Shown here one piece after another: positions 21,098 through 29,755 of a DNA stretch of 64,000 bases (the first letter of the stretch is position 1; each line of letters starts with the position of its first letter). The notes beneath the pieces are model-generated. The model was not told the origin of the DNA. It was given only the letters and a program-made list of their open reading frames with translations, and did no database searches. This stretch comes from Peribacillus frigoritolerans. Its GTDB lineage: Bacteria; Bacillota; Bacilli; Bacillales; DSM-1321. The translations under genes and the position numbers were made by a program. The DNA is taken from positions 682,001 to 746,000 of the forward strand of contig JAUPFL010000001.1 of assembly GCA_030562215.1 (NCBI GenBank), in the 5' to 3' direction.

Positions 21098-23608
21098 TTA
21101 GCCTAAACTGCCATGGCAATTCTTATATTTTTTACCGCTTCCGCATGGGCATAACGCGTTTCTTCCAACATTTTCTTTTTTACGGGCAGGGGCTTTTTTC
21201 ACTTTTCCCCGTCTTCTTCCTTCGGATTGACCGCTTGTCCTTTTATGACTTCCTTACGTTCCAAATTGTTACGAATTTCAGCCTTCATGATGTATTTGGC
21301 GACTTCATCTTCCATTGAAGCAATCATGGCTTCAAACATTGCGAAACCTTCAGATTGATATTCACGAAGCGGATCGATCTGGCCATATGCACGAAGGTGA
21401 ATCCCTTGACGCAATTGCTCCATTGCATCAATATGGTCCATCCACTTACTATCGACTGCACGAAGAACGATTACTTTTTCGAATTCACGCATTTGTTCTT
21501 CAGATAGTTCTTCTTCTTTTTGGTCATAGCTTTCTTTCACTTTTGCTAAAATGAACTCAACCAATTCCGATTCGTTTTTCCCGTCCAAATCAGCTACAGT
21601 GATTGAACCTTCATTGAATAGGTTACCATTCAGGTAATCGACAAGGCCTTGTAAATTCCAGCCTTCCTCATCGCCCATTGGTGCAAACGCGACTACATTT
21701 CGCTGGATGGATGCCGTAATCATCGTTTCGACGATTTCACGTAAGTTTTCACTTTCCATGACATCGAAACGCTGTTTATAGATAATTTCCGTTGTTGACG
21801 GAGAACATCATCATATTGCAGTAATTGCTTACGTGAATCGAAGTTATTGCCTTCGACCCGTTTCTGTGCGGATTCAACGGCCCTCGTCACCATTTTACTT
21901 TGAATTGGCTGGGAATCATCCATACCAAGGCGCGCCATCATGTTTTTCATGTTATCCGAACCGAAGCGGCGCATCAATTCATCTTCCATTGATAAATAGA
22001 ATTGAGTGACCCCTGGATCTCCCTGACGGCCGGACCGACCACGCAGCTGGTTATCTATTCGCCTGCTTTCATGACGTTCCGTGCCGATTACAGCAAGGCC
22101 CCCAAGCTCCTTGACACCTTCACCAAGCTTGATGTCCGTACCGCGTCCTGCCATGTTCGTAGCGATCGTAACTGAGCCTTGATTACCTGCATTCGCAATG
22201 ATTTCCGCTTCACGCTCATGGTTCTTGGCATTCAAAACATCATGAGGGATTCCTTTTTTGGATAAATAGGCAGATATGACTTCAGATGTTTCGATGGCAA
22301 CCGTACCGACAAGCACAGGCTGACCCTTTGTATAACGTTCGGCGATGTCTTCCACAACAGCCTTGAATTTCCCATCAGTTGTCGCGTATATAAGATCTGC
22401 CCTGTCATCCCTAATGATATTCCTGTTTGTCGGGATTGCAATGACATTCATATTATAAATATTGCGGAATTCCTCTTCTTCCGTTTTGGCTGTACCGGTC
22501 ATACCTGAAAGTTTTTCATACATCCTGAAATAGTTCTGGAATGTAATCGTCGCAAGAGTCATGCTTTCATTTTGGATTTCAAGTCCTTCTTTCGCTTCGA
22601 TCGCCTGGTGGAGACCTTCACTGTAACGGCGGCCTTTCATCAAACGGCCAGTGAATTGGTCAACGATGACTATCTCGCCTTCCTGGACAACATAATCCAC
22701 ATCCAAATGCATGGAAACATGAGCCTTTAACGCCTGATTGATATGATGATTCAAAGTAACGTGACTAATATCGAATAAATTATCGATATTAAACGCTCTT
22801 TCAGCTCGATTCATCCCATCTTCCGTCAGCTGAACACCTTTTGTCTTTTCATCATATGTGTAGTCCGTTTCTTTTTTAAGGTTTTCACAAACGCATTGGC
22901 CTGGATGTAAAGCTGAGCCGATTTTTGTGCCGAACCGGAGATGATCAATGGCGTTCTCGCCTCATCAATCAAAATCGAATCGACCTCATCGATGACCGCG
23001 AAGTGCAGCGGACGCTGTACCATTTGTTCTTTATATAACACCATATTGTCACGAAGATAATCAAAACCTAACTCATTATTCGTACTGTACGTAATGTCGG
23101 CATTGTACGCCGCCTGCTTTTCTTCTTTAGAATGACTGTTCAAATTCAATCCCACGGTCAAACCGAGGAAATCATACAATACACCCATCTCGGTGGCATC
23201 ACGGTGTGCCAAGTATTCATTGACAGTAACGACATGTACACCTTTACCGGTAATCGCGTTTAAATAAACCGGCATTGTGGATGTTAAGGTTTTACCTTCC
23301 CCTGTTTTCATCTCGGAGATATTTCCATCATGAAGGGATGCCCCACCCATGATTTGAACACGGTAAGGATATAAGCCCAGAGCACGCTTTGCCCCTTCAC
23401 GCGCAACCGCAAAAGCCTCGACAAGCAAATCATCAACGGTTTCCCCATTTTGATAACGCTCTTTAAACTCATCCGTTTTGGCACGCAACTGTTCATCCGA
23501 TAGCGCAGCAGTCTCATCAGCCAGCGCTTCGACCTGATCGGCGATTCTTTCTAAACGTTTGATTTCTCGCTTATTCGGATCAAAAACTTTATTTAATATA
23601 TTAAGCAT
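21098..23608 (-). CDS. secA: Preprotein translocase ATPase SecA, frameshifted
   Basis: SecA drives protein export through SecYEG. Segments in order: N-terminus [20 protein letters not shown]; nucleotide-binding fold with [19 protein letters not shown] and DEAD-type [19 protein letters not shown]; preprotein cross-linking region; second fold with [14 protein letters not shown] and [21 protein letters not shown]; helical C-terminal domain. One restored base near 21208 opens a C-terminal tail with the SEC-C zinc motif [17 protein letters not shown], ending at 21098. Other breaks are near 22830 and 21750. It is an essential gene, so these three indels are very unlikely to be biological. Located upstream of prfB, as in B. 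subtilis. Confidence 0.95.
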
Positions 23609-24028
23609 TCAATAACGCTCCTCTATTATGGTAATGATCGTTCAATGACAAAATTCATATAAGTAAGAAGAAACACACCTTCTATTATTACTAATGCACG
23701 CTTAATTTTACCACTTCTATCATAGAGGTACAACTTCATGTCACTTCCCTGGTATAGACCGGAATTCAATTCTTGCGAAAAACAATGGATAAATGAGGAG
23801 TAAAACTGTTAAAATAGGAGGAAGTATAAAACATATGTTGCAAACTCCCCACTATCTCCATATGCAAATGGGAATTATCCATAACCTTCCATCACTAGAT
23901 GCTGTGTCCTCTCTAGAGATAGCATGTCAAGGTAATCAACCTTACAGGCGTCATGTTTTGAATGATAAGGTGGGCTTGCCGAAACTTATTAGCGGAAGAT
24001 AAATAGAACATGTTTCGAGGTGGTATTG
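23609..24028. other. Intergenic region between secA and sinR
   Basis: This holds the divergent upstream regions of secA and sinR. A short ORF (23793-24002, plus) exists, but its AGGAGG lies 13 nt from the nearest ATG and the product has no recognisable feature; I do not call it. No terminator or RNA gene is evident. Confidence 0.4.
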
Positions 24029-24352
24029 ATGATTGGTGAACGTGTAAAAAAACTGCGAGAAGAAAAGAAAATGTCAATGACTGAACTTGCCGATAAAGCC
24101 GGTGTGGCAAAGTCTTATTTAAGTTCGCTCGAGCGGAACTTACAAACGAATCCTTCTATTCAATTTCTTGAAAAAATCTCCGCCGTACTTAATATCCCTG
24201 TTGATGCCCTGCTTTACGATGCACCAAATAAGGAAACCTTGGACAATGACTGGATGAAAATCGTTGAGGAAGCCATGAATTCGGGTGTTTCTAAACAACA
24301 ATTCAGGGAGTTCATCGAGTTTAATAAATGGAGAAAAGATAAAGAAGAGTAG
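24029..24352 (+). CDS. sinR: SinR-like transcriptional repressor
   Basis: This 107-residue regulator has the SinR two-part design. The N-terminal Xre-type helix-turn-helix (MIGERVKKLREEKKMSMTEL, then ADKAGVAKSYLSSLERN) ends in LQTNPSIQFLEKISAVLNIP, which is nearly identical to B. subtilis SinR. The C-terminal helical hook (NDWMKIVEEAMNSGVSKQQF, then REFIEFNKWRK) is the dimer interface that SinI invades. In B. subtilis SinR represses biofilm matrix operons and slrR. The ATG at 24029 sits behind GAGGTGG; an earlier GTG overlaps that ribosome site. Unlike B. subtilis, sinI is not directly upstream but convergent, 119 bp downstream. Confidence 0.9.
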   Translation: MIGERVKKLREEKKMSMTELADKAGVAKSYLSSLERNLQTNPSIQFLEKISAVLNIPVDALLYDAPNKETLDNDWMKIVEEAMNSGVSKQQFREFIEFNKWRKDKEE

Positions 24353-24438
24353 AGTGGCAGTGCACTAGTTTACCTACATAATCCTGAAGAATACAGTTTG
24401 AATAAGCTAGGCTCACAAGAATCTCAAGGAAGAATGAA

Positions 24439-24478
24439 CCCTATAAACAGTAAATGAAGCGAACCACTGTTTATAGGG
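24439..24478. terminator. Inverted repeat between convergent sinR and sinI-like gene
   Basis: A perfect 13-bp inverted repeat (CCCTATAAACAGT / ACTGTTTATAGGG) with a 14-nt loop lies between the two convergent genes and covers the stop codon of the sinI-like gene. No strong T-run follows, so it may act as a weak bidirectional terminator or stabilising 3' hairpin. Confidence 0.5.
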
Positions 24479-24641
24479 ATGTTCTCAAATTTGTTCGGAA
24501 CCTATTTTCCATCGTTCTCCTCAAATGTTGCCTCAAGGCTTTCCCTTTTAAAAAAGCACTGATTTCCTCTTTTTTGAAACCCAAGCTCCTTGCTTCAGAA
24601 ATCAATTTCACCCATTCTTGATCCATTTCCACATTAGCCAC
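24471..24641 (-). CDS. sinI: SinI-like antirepressor
   Basis: A 56-residue protein encoded from a GTG start at 24641, eight bases after a strong AGGAGG. Residues 6-34 (MDQEWVKLISEARSLGFKKE, then EISAFLKGK) align with the SinR-binding region of B. subtilis SinI (DQEWVELMVEAKEANISPEEI in part), sharing DQEWV and the spacing of helix-breaking and acidic residues. Its C-terminal tail is Arg-rich and unlike B. subtilis SinI. SinI binds SinR and breaks its DNA-binding tetramer. The gene is too short for usual ORF cut-offs and is convergent with sinR, with its stop inside a shared hairpin. Function is inferred from this local similarity and the position next to sinR. Confidence 0.75.
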   Translation of the reverse strand: MANVEMDQEWVKLISEARSLGFKKEEISAFLKGKALRQHLRRTMENRFRTNLRTSL

Positions 24642-24726
24642 CTCTTCTACCTCCTAAAATACTCTTGTATTTCAGGCAGACCAGCCATCATAGTCACCAG
24701 GACCTTAGACCTGTGCCTTTGCGCCC

Positions 24727-25121
24727 TCATTTTTCAATGAGTTTGCCTTTGTCGTGGTATTTATTACCAAATACATTACCTATATTCATATTATAACGGA
24801 TAGACACTCCATATATTGCTATTTTATGTCGGTAATCCACATAAATGCAAAAACTTTCATCCGACAAAATATTACAATATTGGGAAAATTCTAATTCCAG
24901 GTGATTTTGTAGCATTCAATCTCTTTTTTCATATAATAGCAAATATTGTCCATCTTAATACTTCGTTGTGGTGTATTGATTCTCTCAATTGTAAATGCAT
25001 CGAGGGCTTTTTGCGCAGTTAAGTCCCCACCGCAGGTCGGGCAAAGCCACTTTCCATATTCCGCACTGCTAAAAGAAGCCCTATGGCATGTATGGCAATT
25101 CTTTCGATACAAATAATCCAA
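24727..25121 (-). CDS. Small zinc-ribbon protein of unknown function, frameshifted
   Basis: The first 76 codons contain two Cys pairs (CHTC and CPTC, plus a nearby His), a zinc-ribbon pattern, and end near 24891 in one frame. An overlapping frame continues with NHLELEFSQYCNILSDESFC and IYVDYRHKIAIYGVSIRY to 24727. Given the one-base indels throughout this window, these are probably one ~130-residue protein broken near 24900. The start is a TTG at 25121 behind AAGGTG; it is the weakest part of the model. I do not recognise the family. Upstream there is a plausible promoter (25192-25221) overlapped by SinR-box-like repeats, and the sinI-like gene follows 85 bp downstream on the same strand, so the two may be co-transcribed. 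Confidence 0.45.
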
Positions 25122-25165
25122 CCCCTCTGCACCTTGATCAAATTGTTTTTTATAAATAACCAGTC

Positions 25166-25181
25166 GTTCTCTTTAAAGAAC
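25166..25181. promoter_or_regulatory. SinR-box-like inverted pair (proximal)
   Basis: GTTCTCT (plus, 25166-25172) and GTTCTTT (minus, 25175-25181) form an inverted pair. Both fit the SinR consensus GTTCTYT exactly. The pair lies at about +3 to +18 of the predicted minus-strand transcript of the zinc-ribbon gene. Confidence 0.55.
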
Positions 25182-25191
25182 TAACAATTCG

Positions 25192-25221
25192 AGTATAGTG
25201 CAAAAGAAAGGGGTATTTGAA
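25192..25221 (-). promoter_or_regulatory. Candidate promoter of the zinc-ribbon/sinI unit
   Basis: TTCAAA (25216-25221) and TATACT (25192-25197) are 18 bp apart on the minus strand; both hexamers have moderate consensus matches. Confidence 0.4.
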
Positions 25222-25251
25222 TAGGTAAAATTAACTATTTATCTTAATAAT

Positions 25252-25278
25252 GAACAAATTTTGTTCTTTTAAATGAAC
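25252..25278. promoter_or_regulatory. SinR-box-like cluster (distal)
   Basis: Three half-sites alternate in orientation: GAACAAA (25252-25258), GTTCTTT (25263-25269) and AATGAAC (25272-25278). The middle one fits the SinR consensus exactly; the others fit with one or two mismatches. Confidence 0.45.
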
Positions 25279-25349
25279 TTTTGGGTTTTTCAGAGAAAAA
25301 GAAGCAATCATTTTTTTACTTTTCAAACGGATTCTATCAACATGCATTT

Positions 25350-25384
25350 AAAAAGCACAACCCAGAGGCTGGGCTGTGCTTTTG
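25350..25384 (-). terminator. Terminator of hpf
   Basis: A 13-bp stem (AAGCACAGCCCAG / CTGGGTTGTGCTT, with one G-T pair) followed by TTTAAA lies after the hpf stop on the minus strand; the plus strand side also ends in TTTT. Confidence 0.75.
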
Positions 25385-25399
25385 ATCTTAGAATAATAA

Positions 25400-25957
25400 T
25401 TAACTAGGTTCAATCAATCCATAGCGTCCATCTTTTCGGCGGTACACTACGTTTGTTGTGTTAGTATCCGCATTCGTGTAAACGAAGAAACTGTGACCAA
25501 GCATATTCATTTGTAAAATCGCTTCTTCACTGTCCATTGGCTTTAAATCAAAGCGCTTATTGCGGACCACTTCAATATCATTATCGTCTTCGAATTCATC
25601 CACCACTTCGTCAACTTCCGTATTGAAGGCGAATGCATCCGGTGTAGTCGATAGATTGTTTCGGAACTTGCGATTGACCTTCGTTTTATGTTTACGAATT
25701 TGGCGTTCAAGCTTATCATTGATCAAGTCAATGGCAGCATACATATCCGCATTTTCCTCTTCAGCGCGAAGAACCAAATTCTGCATGGGAATCGTCACTT
25801 CGACCTTTGATGTATTATTGTTCACTTTTAAATTGACTAACACATTTGCATCTGGTGTATTGTTAAAATATCGTTCTAACTTGCCAATTTTCTTTTCGAC
25901 GTATTCTCGAATTGCTGGAGTTACCTCAATGTTTTCACCGCGTACGTTGTAATTCAT
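25400..25957 (-). CDS. hpf: Long-form ribosome hibernation promoting factor
   Basis: This intact 185-residue protein (B. subtilis YvyD) dimerises 70S ribosomes into inactive 100S particles in stationary phase or stress. The N-terminal S30AE domain (MNYNVRGENIEVTPAIREYV...VTIPMQNLVLRAEEENADMYAAIDL) binds the small subunit. An acidic linker (EVDEVVDEFEDDNDIEVV) leads to the C-terminal dimerisation domain (KRFDLKPMDSEEAILQMNML, GHSFFVYTNADT, YRRKDGRYGLIEP), which marks the long form. The leader carries overlapping sigma-B and sigma-H type promoter elements, and AAGGAGG precedes the ATG. Confidence 0.95.
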   Translation of the reverse strand: MNYNVRGENIEVTPAIREYVEKKIGKLERYFNNTPDANVLVNLKVNNNTSKVEVTIPMQNLVLRAEEENADMYAAIDLINDKLERQIRKHKTKVNRKFRNNLSTTPDAFAFNTEVDEVVDEFEDDNDIEVVRNKRFDLKPMDSEEAILQMNMLGHSFFVYTNADTNTTNVVYRRKDGRYGLIEPS

Positions 25958-25996
25958 AAAGTGAGTCCTCCTTAAATTAAGACTATACAGTTAGAT

Positions 25997-26028
25997 TCTA
26001 CAATACCCCTCCGGTTCCTTTTAGAAAC
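25997..26028 (-). promoter_or_regulatory. Overlapping sigma-B and sigma-H promoters of hpf
   Basis: On the minus strand GTTTCT (26023-26028), 14 bp, then GGGTAT (26003-26008) matches sigma-B (-10 perfect). In the same stretch AAAGGAACC followed after 11 bp by GTAGAAT fits a sigma-H promoter (two mismatches in its A/T-rich part). The same dual control is known for B. subtilis yvyD. Confidence 0.7.
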
Positions 26029-26209
26029 ACATCATGAAATATGTCGAAATAATGAAACAATTGTCGGAAGGTTTGGAAAGGGTTGATGTCTGCCCTAGCT
26101 TCATTATATCAAATGCTATGCTAGAAAGAAAAAATTAAGCCCACTTTATTTACAGAAAATTTAAAAATAATTAACATGAAAACCGTTTGAAATCCAAATG
26201 GTAAGGGAA

Positions 26210-26554
26210 TCAATTTCTTTTATCGTAGAACATCCCATCCACTGATAGACTTTCATACGGGTTCGTGTATTTATTGGATGATCGTTTCTTCTTATTTATT
26301 TCCTGGATATCCCGCTGTATCTCCTGCTTTTGGAGCTTCAGCAAGTGATCGACCTGTTGGTTGAGCAACAGTACTGCACGTCCCAGCTGCTGCTCTTCAC
26401 CAGTAAACGGCGGTTTGATTTGAGGAAGAAGTCCATCTCGCTGATCAATCAGCTTTGTGACCCTTTCTATTTTATCATCACGTTCTGTAATCGTGCGATC
26501 TTCCAGAACGGCAAGCAATTCAGCAGTCAAATCATGAAAGGTTTTAATCACCAT
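26210..26554 (-). CDS. fliT: Flagellar protein FliT (export chaperone)
   Basis: A 114-residue helical protein in the place of FliT, the chaperone of the filament cap FliD. It has an Arg/Lys-rich central stretch (KKKRSSNKYTNPYESLSVDG) like Bacillus FliT. The ATG at 26554 overlaps the fliS stop by one base (TGATG), so an upstream extension into fliS is rejected. Sequence similarity in this family is low; the call rests mainly on size, helices and the fliD-fliS-fliT order. Confidence 0.8.
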   Translation of the reverse strand: MVIKTFHDLTAELLAVLEDRTITERDDKIERVTKLIDQRDGLLPQIKPPFTGEEQQLGRAVLLLNQQVDHLLKLQKQEIQRDIQEINKKKRSSNKYTNPYESLSVDGMFYDKRN

Positions 26555-26955
26555 CACACTTGACCGCTTTTGGTGAATTGTTTTTTCCGGTTGATCTGAA
26601 TTACTTCCTTCCAAGTATTCCGGAACTCCGTAACAAGTCCTTCCACTTCTTCCAAAGCAGAAACATCATTTTTCATATTCGCTTCGATCAGACGCCGGTT
26701 CATGAAATCATACAGGCTCATCATATCTTTGGATACATCCGCATCCATATTCAGCGTCACCATCAATTCGCGGATAATATTTTGCGCCTTGATGATGTTC
26801 GTATTCTTCGCTTCGATATTTCCTGCCTCAATGGCTTTCTTCCCAAGCATGATGAACTTTAGGCAGCCATTATAAAGCATTAATGTAAGCTCTCCCGGTG
26901 ATGCTGTATTGACTGAATTTTGCTGGTACGATTGATATGGATTATTTACCGCCAT
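26554..26955 (-). CDS. fliS: Flagellin export chaperone FliS
   Basis: An intact 133-residue helical protein that binds the C-terminus of flagellin and prevents premature polymerisation in the cytoplasm. Typical blocks are NNPYQSYQQNSVNTASPGEL, TLMLYNGCLKFI and LYDFMNRRLIEANMKND. Located between fliD and fliT; in Bacillus FliS also takes part in the Hag-FliW-CsrA circuit. Confidence 0.93.
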   Translation of the reverse strand: MAVNNPYQSYQQNSVNTASPGELTLMLYNGCLKFIMLGKKAIEAGNIEAKNTNIIKAQNIIRELMVTLNMDADVSKDMMSLYDFMNRRLIEANMKNDVSALEEVEGLVTEFRNTWKEVIQINRKKQFTKSGQV

Positions 26956-26979
26956 ATTTAACTTCCTTTCCGACTTACC

Positions 26980-28489
26980 TTAACTAAAATAAGAAGCTAA
27001 CGATGCACTTTGGCTGTTTGCCTTTTGTATCGCTTTTTCCATCGCCGTGAATTGGCTGTAGTAACGCGATTCCAATTTCGTTAACTTGGCTTCAAATGTT
27101 GAAATCTTCTTATCCAGCCCATCAACCAATTTCCCGATTGTAAAATTGTTATTAACATATCCGGCCTTCCCGGCTTTTTCAGTAATCGCCTTCATGGATG
27201 ATTCTATATCGTCCCTTAACCGGCGCGCGAGGCCCTTGTCACTCTTTTCCGACCCATTGGCCATGAACATATCATATATCGCATTCGGATCCTCACTAAT
27301 GGCTGCCCGGAGCTTGTCCTCATCAATCGTTAATTTACCGCCCTCCAAATAATTTTTGGTGGTGGTGATTCCCAAACTGCTGAGATTGTTTTTTCCAGTG
27401 ATCCCATCCACCGAAGTGTATAGGGATGACCTCATAGTCGTCAGGAGACTTTTTAATGTCGAATCGCTTTTTAACGTTCCGCTCTTCGCTTTTTCTTCCC
27501 ACAGCTTCACTTCATCCTCTGTCATTGCCTTTTTTGCTCAGCGGTAAGCGGGGTAAAGGAGCGATATTTCGCTTCACCCGTTTTATCTTGAACCTTTTTA
27601 ATGACTTCATTGTATTTATTCACAAACTGAGTAATCGTATCCAGGATGGCATCCACATCAGCTGTTGATGAGAATGTGACTGTATCCGCCGTTTTTTGCT
27701 TTACTGTTATTTCCGCTCCATTAATCTGAAACGTATTCGAAGGCCGGGAAATGTCCAGTCCATTATAAGTAATCGATGCATTTTCCCCTATTGTGCCGCC
27801 AGTCCCTTCATTGTTACTGCTCATTTTTAGCACATTGAAGAAATCTCCGGTACCCCTAATTCAATTTCAGGCCGATCTTTTACATCACCTGTGTTTTTAG
27901 CAGTAATGGAAAATTTCTGGGACGTTTCATCGAAAAATAGAGTCACGCCCGAGTTAGCATTAATTTTATTTATGACACTCTCTAACGTATCGTCTGCATT
28001 TAGGGTAAGTGTGTACGGTTTTTCCACTGTTGCTCCATCTTTTACTTCCGTATCAAAACCGCCATCCTTATTGATGGCCAGTATCGTAATATCTTGAGGT
28101 GTCGTGATTCCCAATTCCGATAGTTTCTTTTTTGGATCGGTAACAGCTGATTTTTCCGTACTTGTCATGGTTGCTGCTTTGGCAAGTCCATTCACTTTTA
28201 TATTCCCGGAAAAATCACTGGTCGAATTCACATTTCTCACTGATACAGCATCTGGATTAGATACCGTCACCTTCTTTTTAATGAAGGAAGACTGCTTTCC
28301 AACTCCATCACGAATGAGCGTATCCAATTCTGATAAAGCTGTATTTATCGAACGGTAATCATCCCGCTGCCACTCGGAATACTGCTTTTTCTGTGTCAGT
28401 TTATCCAATGGCACCCGTTCCGCCTGCATCATGCTCTTAACTAATTCATCAATGTCCATCCCGCTTGCTAAACCGCTGATTCGTACCAA
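26980..28489 (-). CDS. fliD: Flagellar filament cap protein FliD, frameshifted
   Basis: FliD (HAP2) caps the growing filament and folds incoming flagellin. The N-terminus MVRISGLASGMDIDELVKSM and YRSINTALSELDTLIRD are conserved in the export and coiled region. The middle is a variable, exposed domain. The C-terminal LESRYYSQFTAMEKAIQKAN-SQSASLASYF is the classical FliD end. Breaks lie near 27830 and 27523. It starts 15 bp after flaG and is followed by fliS. Confidence 0.93.
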
Positions 28490-28503
28490 AATTGATCACC
28501 CGC

Positions 28504-28865
28504 TTATATTTTTTCATCCACCATTGTGCCGACAAACTCCGTCATTGCCGCATAGAAGTCCAATAACTTCTTCGGGGAATTTCCCTGATCGTCTCATCTG
28601 TTACATCATCCACTACCTTGACGTAATACTCATTCAGCTTCTCGTGATATTCAAAACGAACCGCCGTATGTGTCGGATTCAGGAAGGTGTTCAAACTATC
28701 CACTATTTCCTGCACCTTTTCGTTTGAAGGCACATCAGTAGATTCCACACTTTGCTCCGAATAGGCAAGCGTATTCATTTCCCGCTGATAATATGAACTG
28801 ATTCCTTCCGAGATTGCTGTTCTAAGTTGTGAGGAAAGAATATTCGTGGACAAACTCTCCAGCAT
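28504..28865 (-). CDS. flaG: FlaG family protein
   Basis: A FlaG/YvyC-type protein encoded upstream of fliD; its role in flagella is poorly defined (it influences filament length in some species). The conserved part is VQEIVDSLNTFLNPTHTAVR-FEYHEKLNEYYVKVVDDVTD-ETIREIPPKKLLDFYAAMTEF. The final segment needs one C restored in a C-run near 28572, giving a stop at 28504. A sigma-D promoter lies about 30 bp upstream. Confidence 0.88.
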
Positions 28866-28895
28866 CTAAATAGCCCCAATACGTCTTTACTTTTT

Positions 28896-28922
28896 ATATC
28901 GGTTCTTACAGTTTTATATTTA
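28896..28922 (-). promoter_or_regulatory. Sigma-D promoter of flaG-fliDST
   Basis: On the minus strand TAAA (28919-28922), 15 bp, then ACCGATAT (28896-28903) matches the Bacillus sigma-D consensus TAAA-N15-GCCGATAT with one mismatch. Confidence 0.85.
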
Positions 28923-28993
28923 GTGTGAAGGTTTGATTTTGGTTTCAACTGCAGACATTCATTAATGATCCTTTGCAATAAAAGAGATTCTAC

Positions 28994-29021
28994 AAAAAAA
29001 CTCCAGAAAAATATCTGGAGT
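28994..29021 (-). terminator. Terminator downstream of the repeat array
   Basis: An 8-bp stem (ACTCCAGA / TCTGGAGT) is followed on the minus strand by a seven-T run. It lies 25 bp past the last repeat copy, where no recognised gene ends. Confidence 0.7.
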
Positions 29022-29046
29022 CTACAGTTTTTTCGGATTTTAAATT

Positions 29047-29181
29047 TTGACCGTTGATTGGAACGTAGGGCGCTCGCTTTCCGTGGGCGATCTCGGGAGC
29101 CTCCTCGGCACCATTGCGCCATGCGGAGTCTCCCTTAGACACATATCTCCCGCAGGAGTCTCGTACCTTCCGTTCCAATCA
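29047..29181. repeat. GC-rich quasi-palindromic repeat, copy 1 (diverged)
   Basis: First of four tandem copies. It starts TGACCGTTGATTGG and ends CCGTTCCAATCA. The centre (GGCACCATTGCGCC) is altered relative to the other copies, and it carries about two dozen substitutions. Confidence 0.9.
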
Positions 29182-29242
29182 GATCTCCAGAAATCTAAGA
29201 TGGACCCCCAATTGCCCACACGTTTTTTTAGGGTTTATACTG

Positions 29243-29374
29243 TGACCGTTCACTTCCACTCCAGGCACTCGCTTTCCGCGGACGGTCCCGGGAGCCTCCT
29301 CGGCGCTTTTGCGCCTGCGGGGTCTCCCTTGGACGCGTATTCCCGCAGGAGTCTCGCACCTTCCGTTCCAATCA
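29243..29374. repeat. GC-rich quasi-palindromic repeat, copy 2
   Basis: Runs from TGACCGTTCACTTCC to CCGTTCCAATCA with the central hairpin GGCGC-TTTT-GCGCC. The 61-bp spacer before it (GATCTCCAGAAA ... TTTATACTG) is also conserved between copies. Confidence 0.92.
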
Positions 29375-29434
29375 GATCTCCAGAAACCTAAATTGGAACC
29401 CCAATTGACCACACGTTTTTTAGGGTTTATACTG

Positions 29435-29564
29435 TGACCGTTCACTTCCACTCCAGGCACTCGCTTTCCGCGGGCGGTCCCGGGAGCCTCCTCGGCGCTT
29501 TGCGCCTGCGGGGTATCCCTTGGACGCGTATTCCCGCAGGAGTCTCGTACCTTCCGTTCCAATC
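29435..29564. repeat. GC-rich quasi-palindromic repeat, copy 3
   Basis: Same unit as copy 2 with central GGCGC-TTT-GCGCC; offset from copy 2 by 192 bp. Confidence 0.92.
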
Positions 29565-29625
29565 AGATCTCCAGAAACCTAAATTGGAACCCAATTGCCC
29601 ACACGTTTTTTTAGGGTTTATACTG

Positions 29626-29755
29626 TGACCGTTCACTTCCACTCCAGGCACTCGCTTTCCGCGGGCGGTCCCGGGAGCCTCCTCGGCGCTTTGCGCCTGC
29701 GGGGTATCCCTTGGACGCGTATTCCGCAGGAGTCTCGCACCTTCCGTTCCAATCA
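29626..29755. repeat. GC-rich quasi-palindromic repeat, copy 4
   Basis: Same unit as copy 3, offset 191 bp, with only a few differences (one C missing in ATTCCGCAGG). No copy follows; the sequence turns AT-rich after CCAATCA. Confidence 0.92.

Noticed and set aside
23793..24002. Small ORF before sinR
   Set aside because: The AGGAGG is 13 nt from the internal ATG, too far, and the first ATG has none; product unrecognised.
29047..29755. Tandem repeats as a possible CRISPR array
   Set aside because: Units are ~130 bp with conserved 61-bp spacers at a 192-bp period; CRISPR repeats are 23-50 bp with unique spacers, and no cas genes are present.
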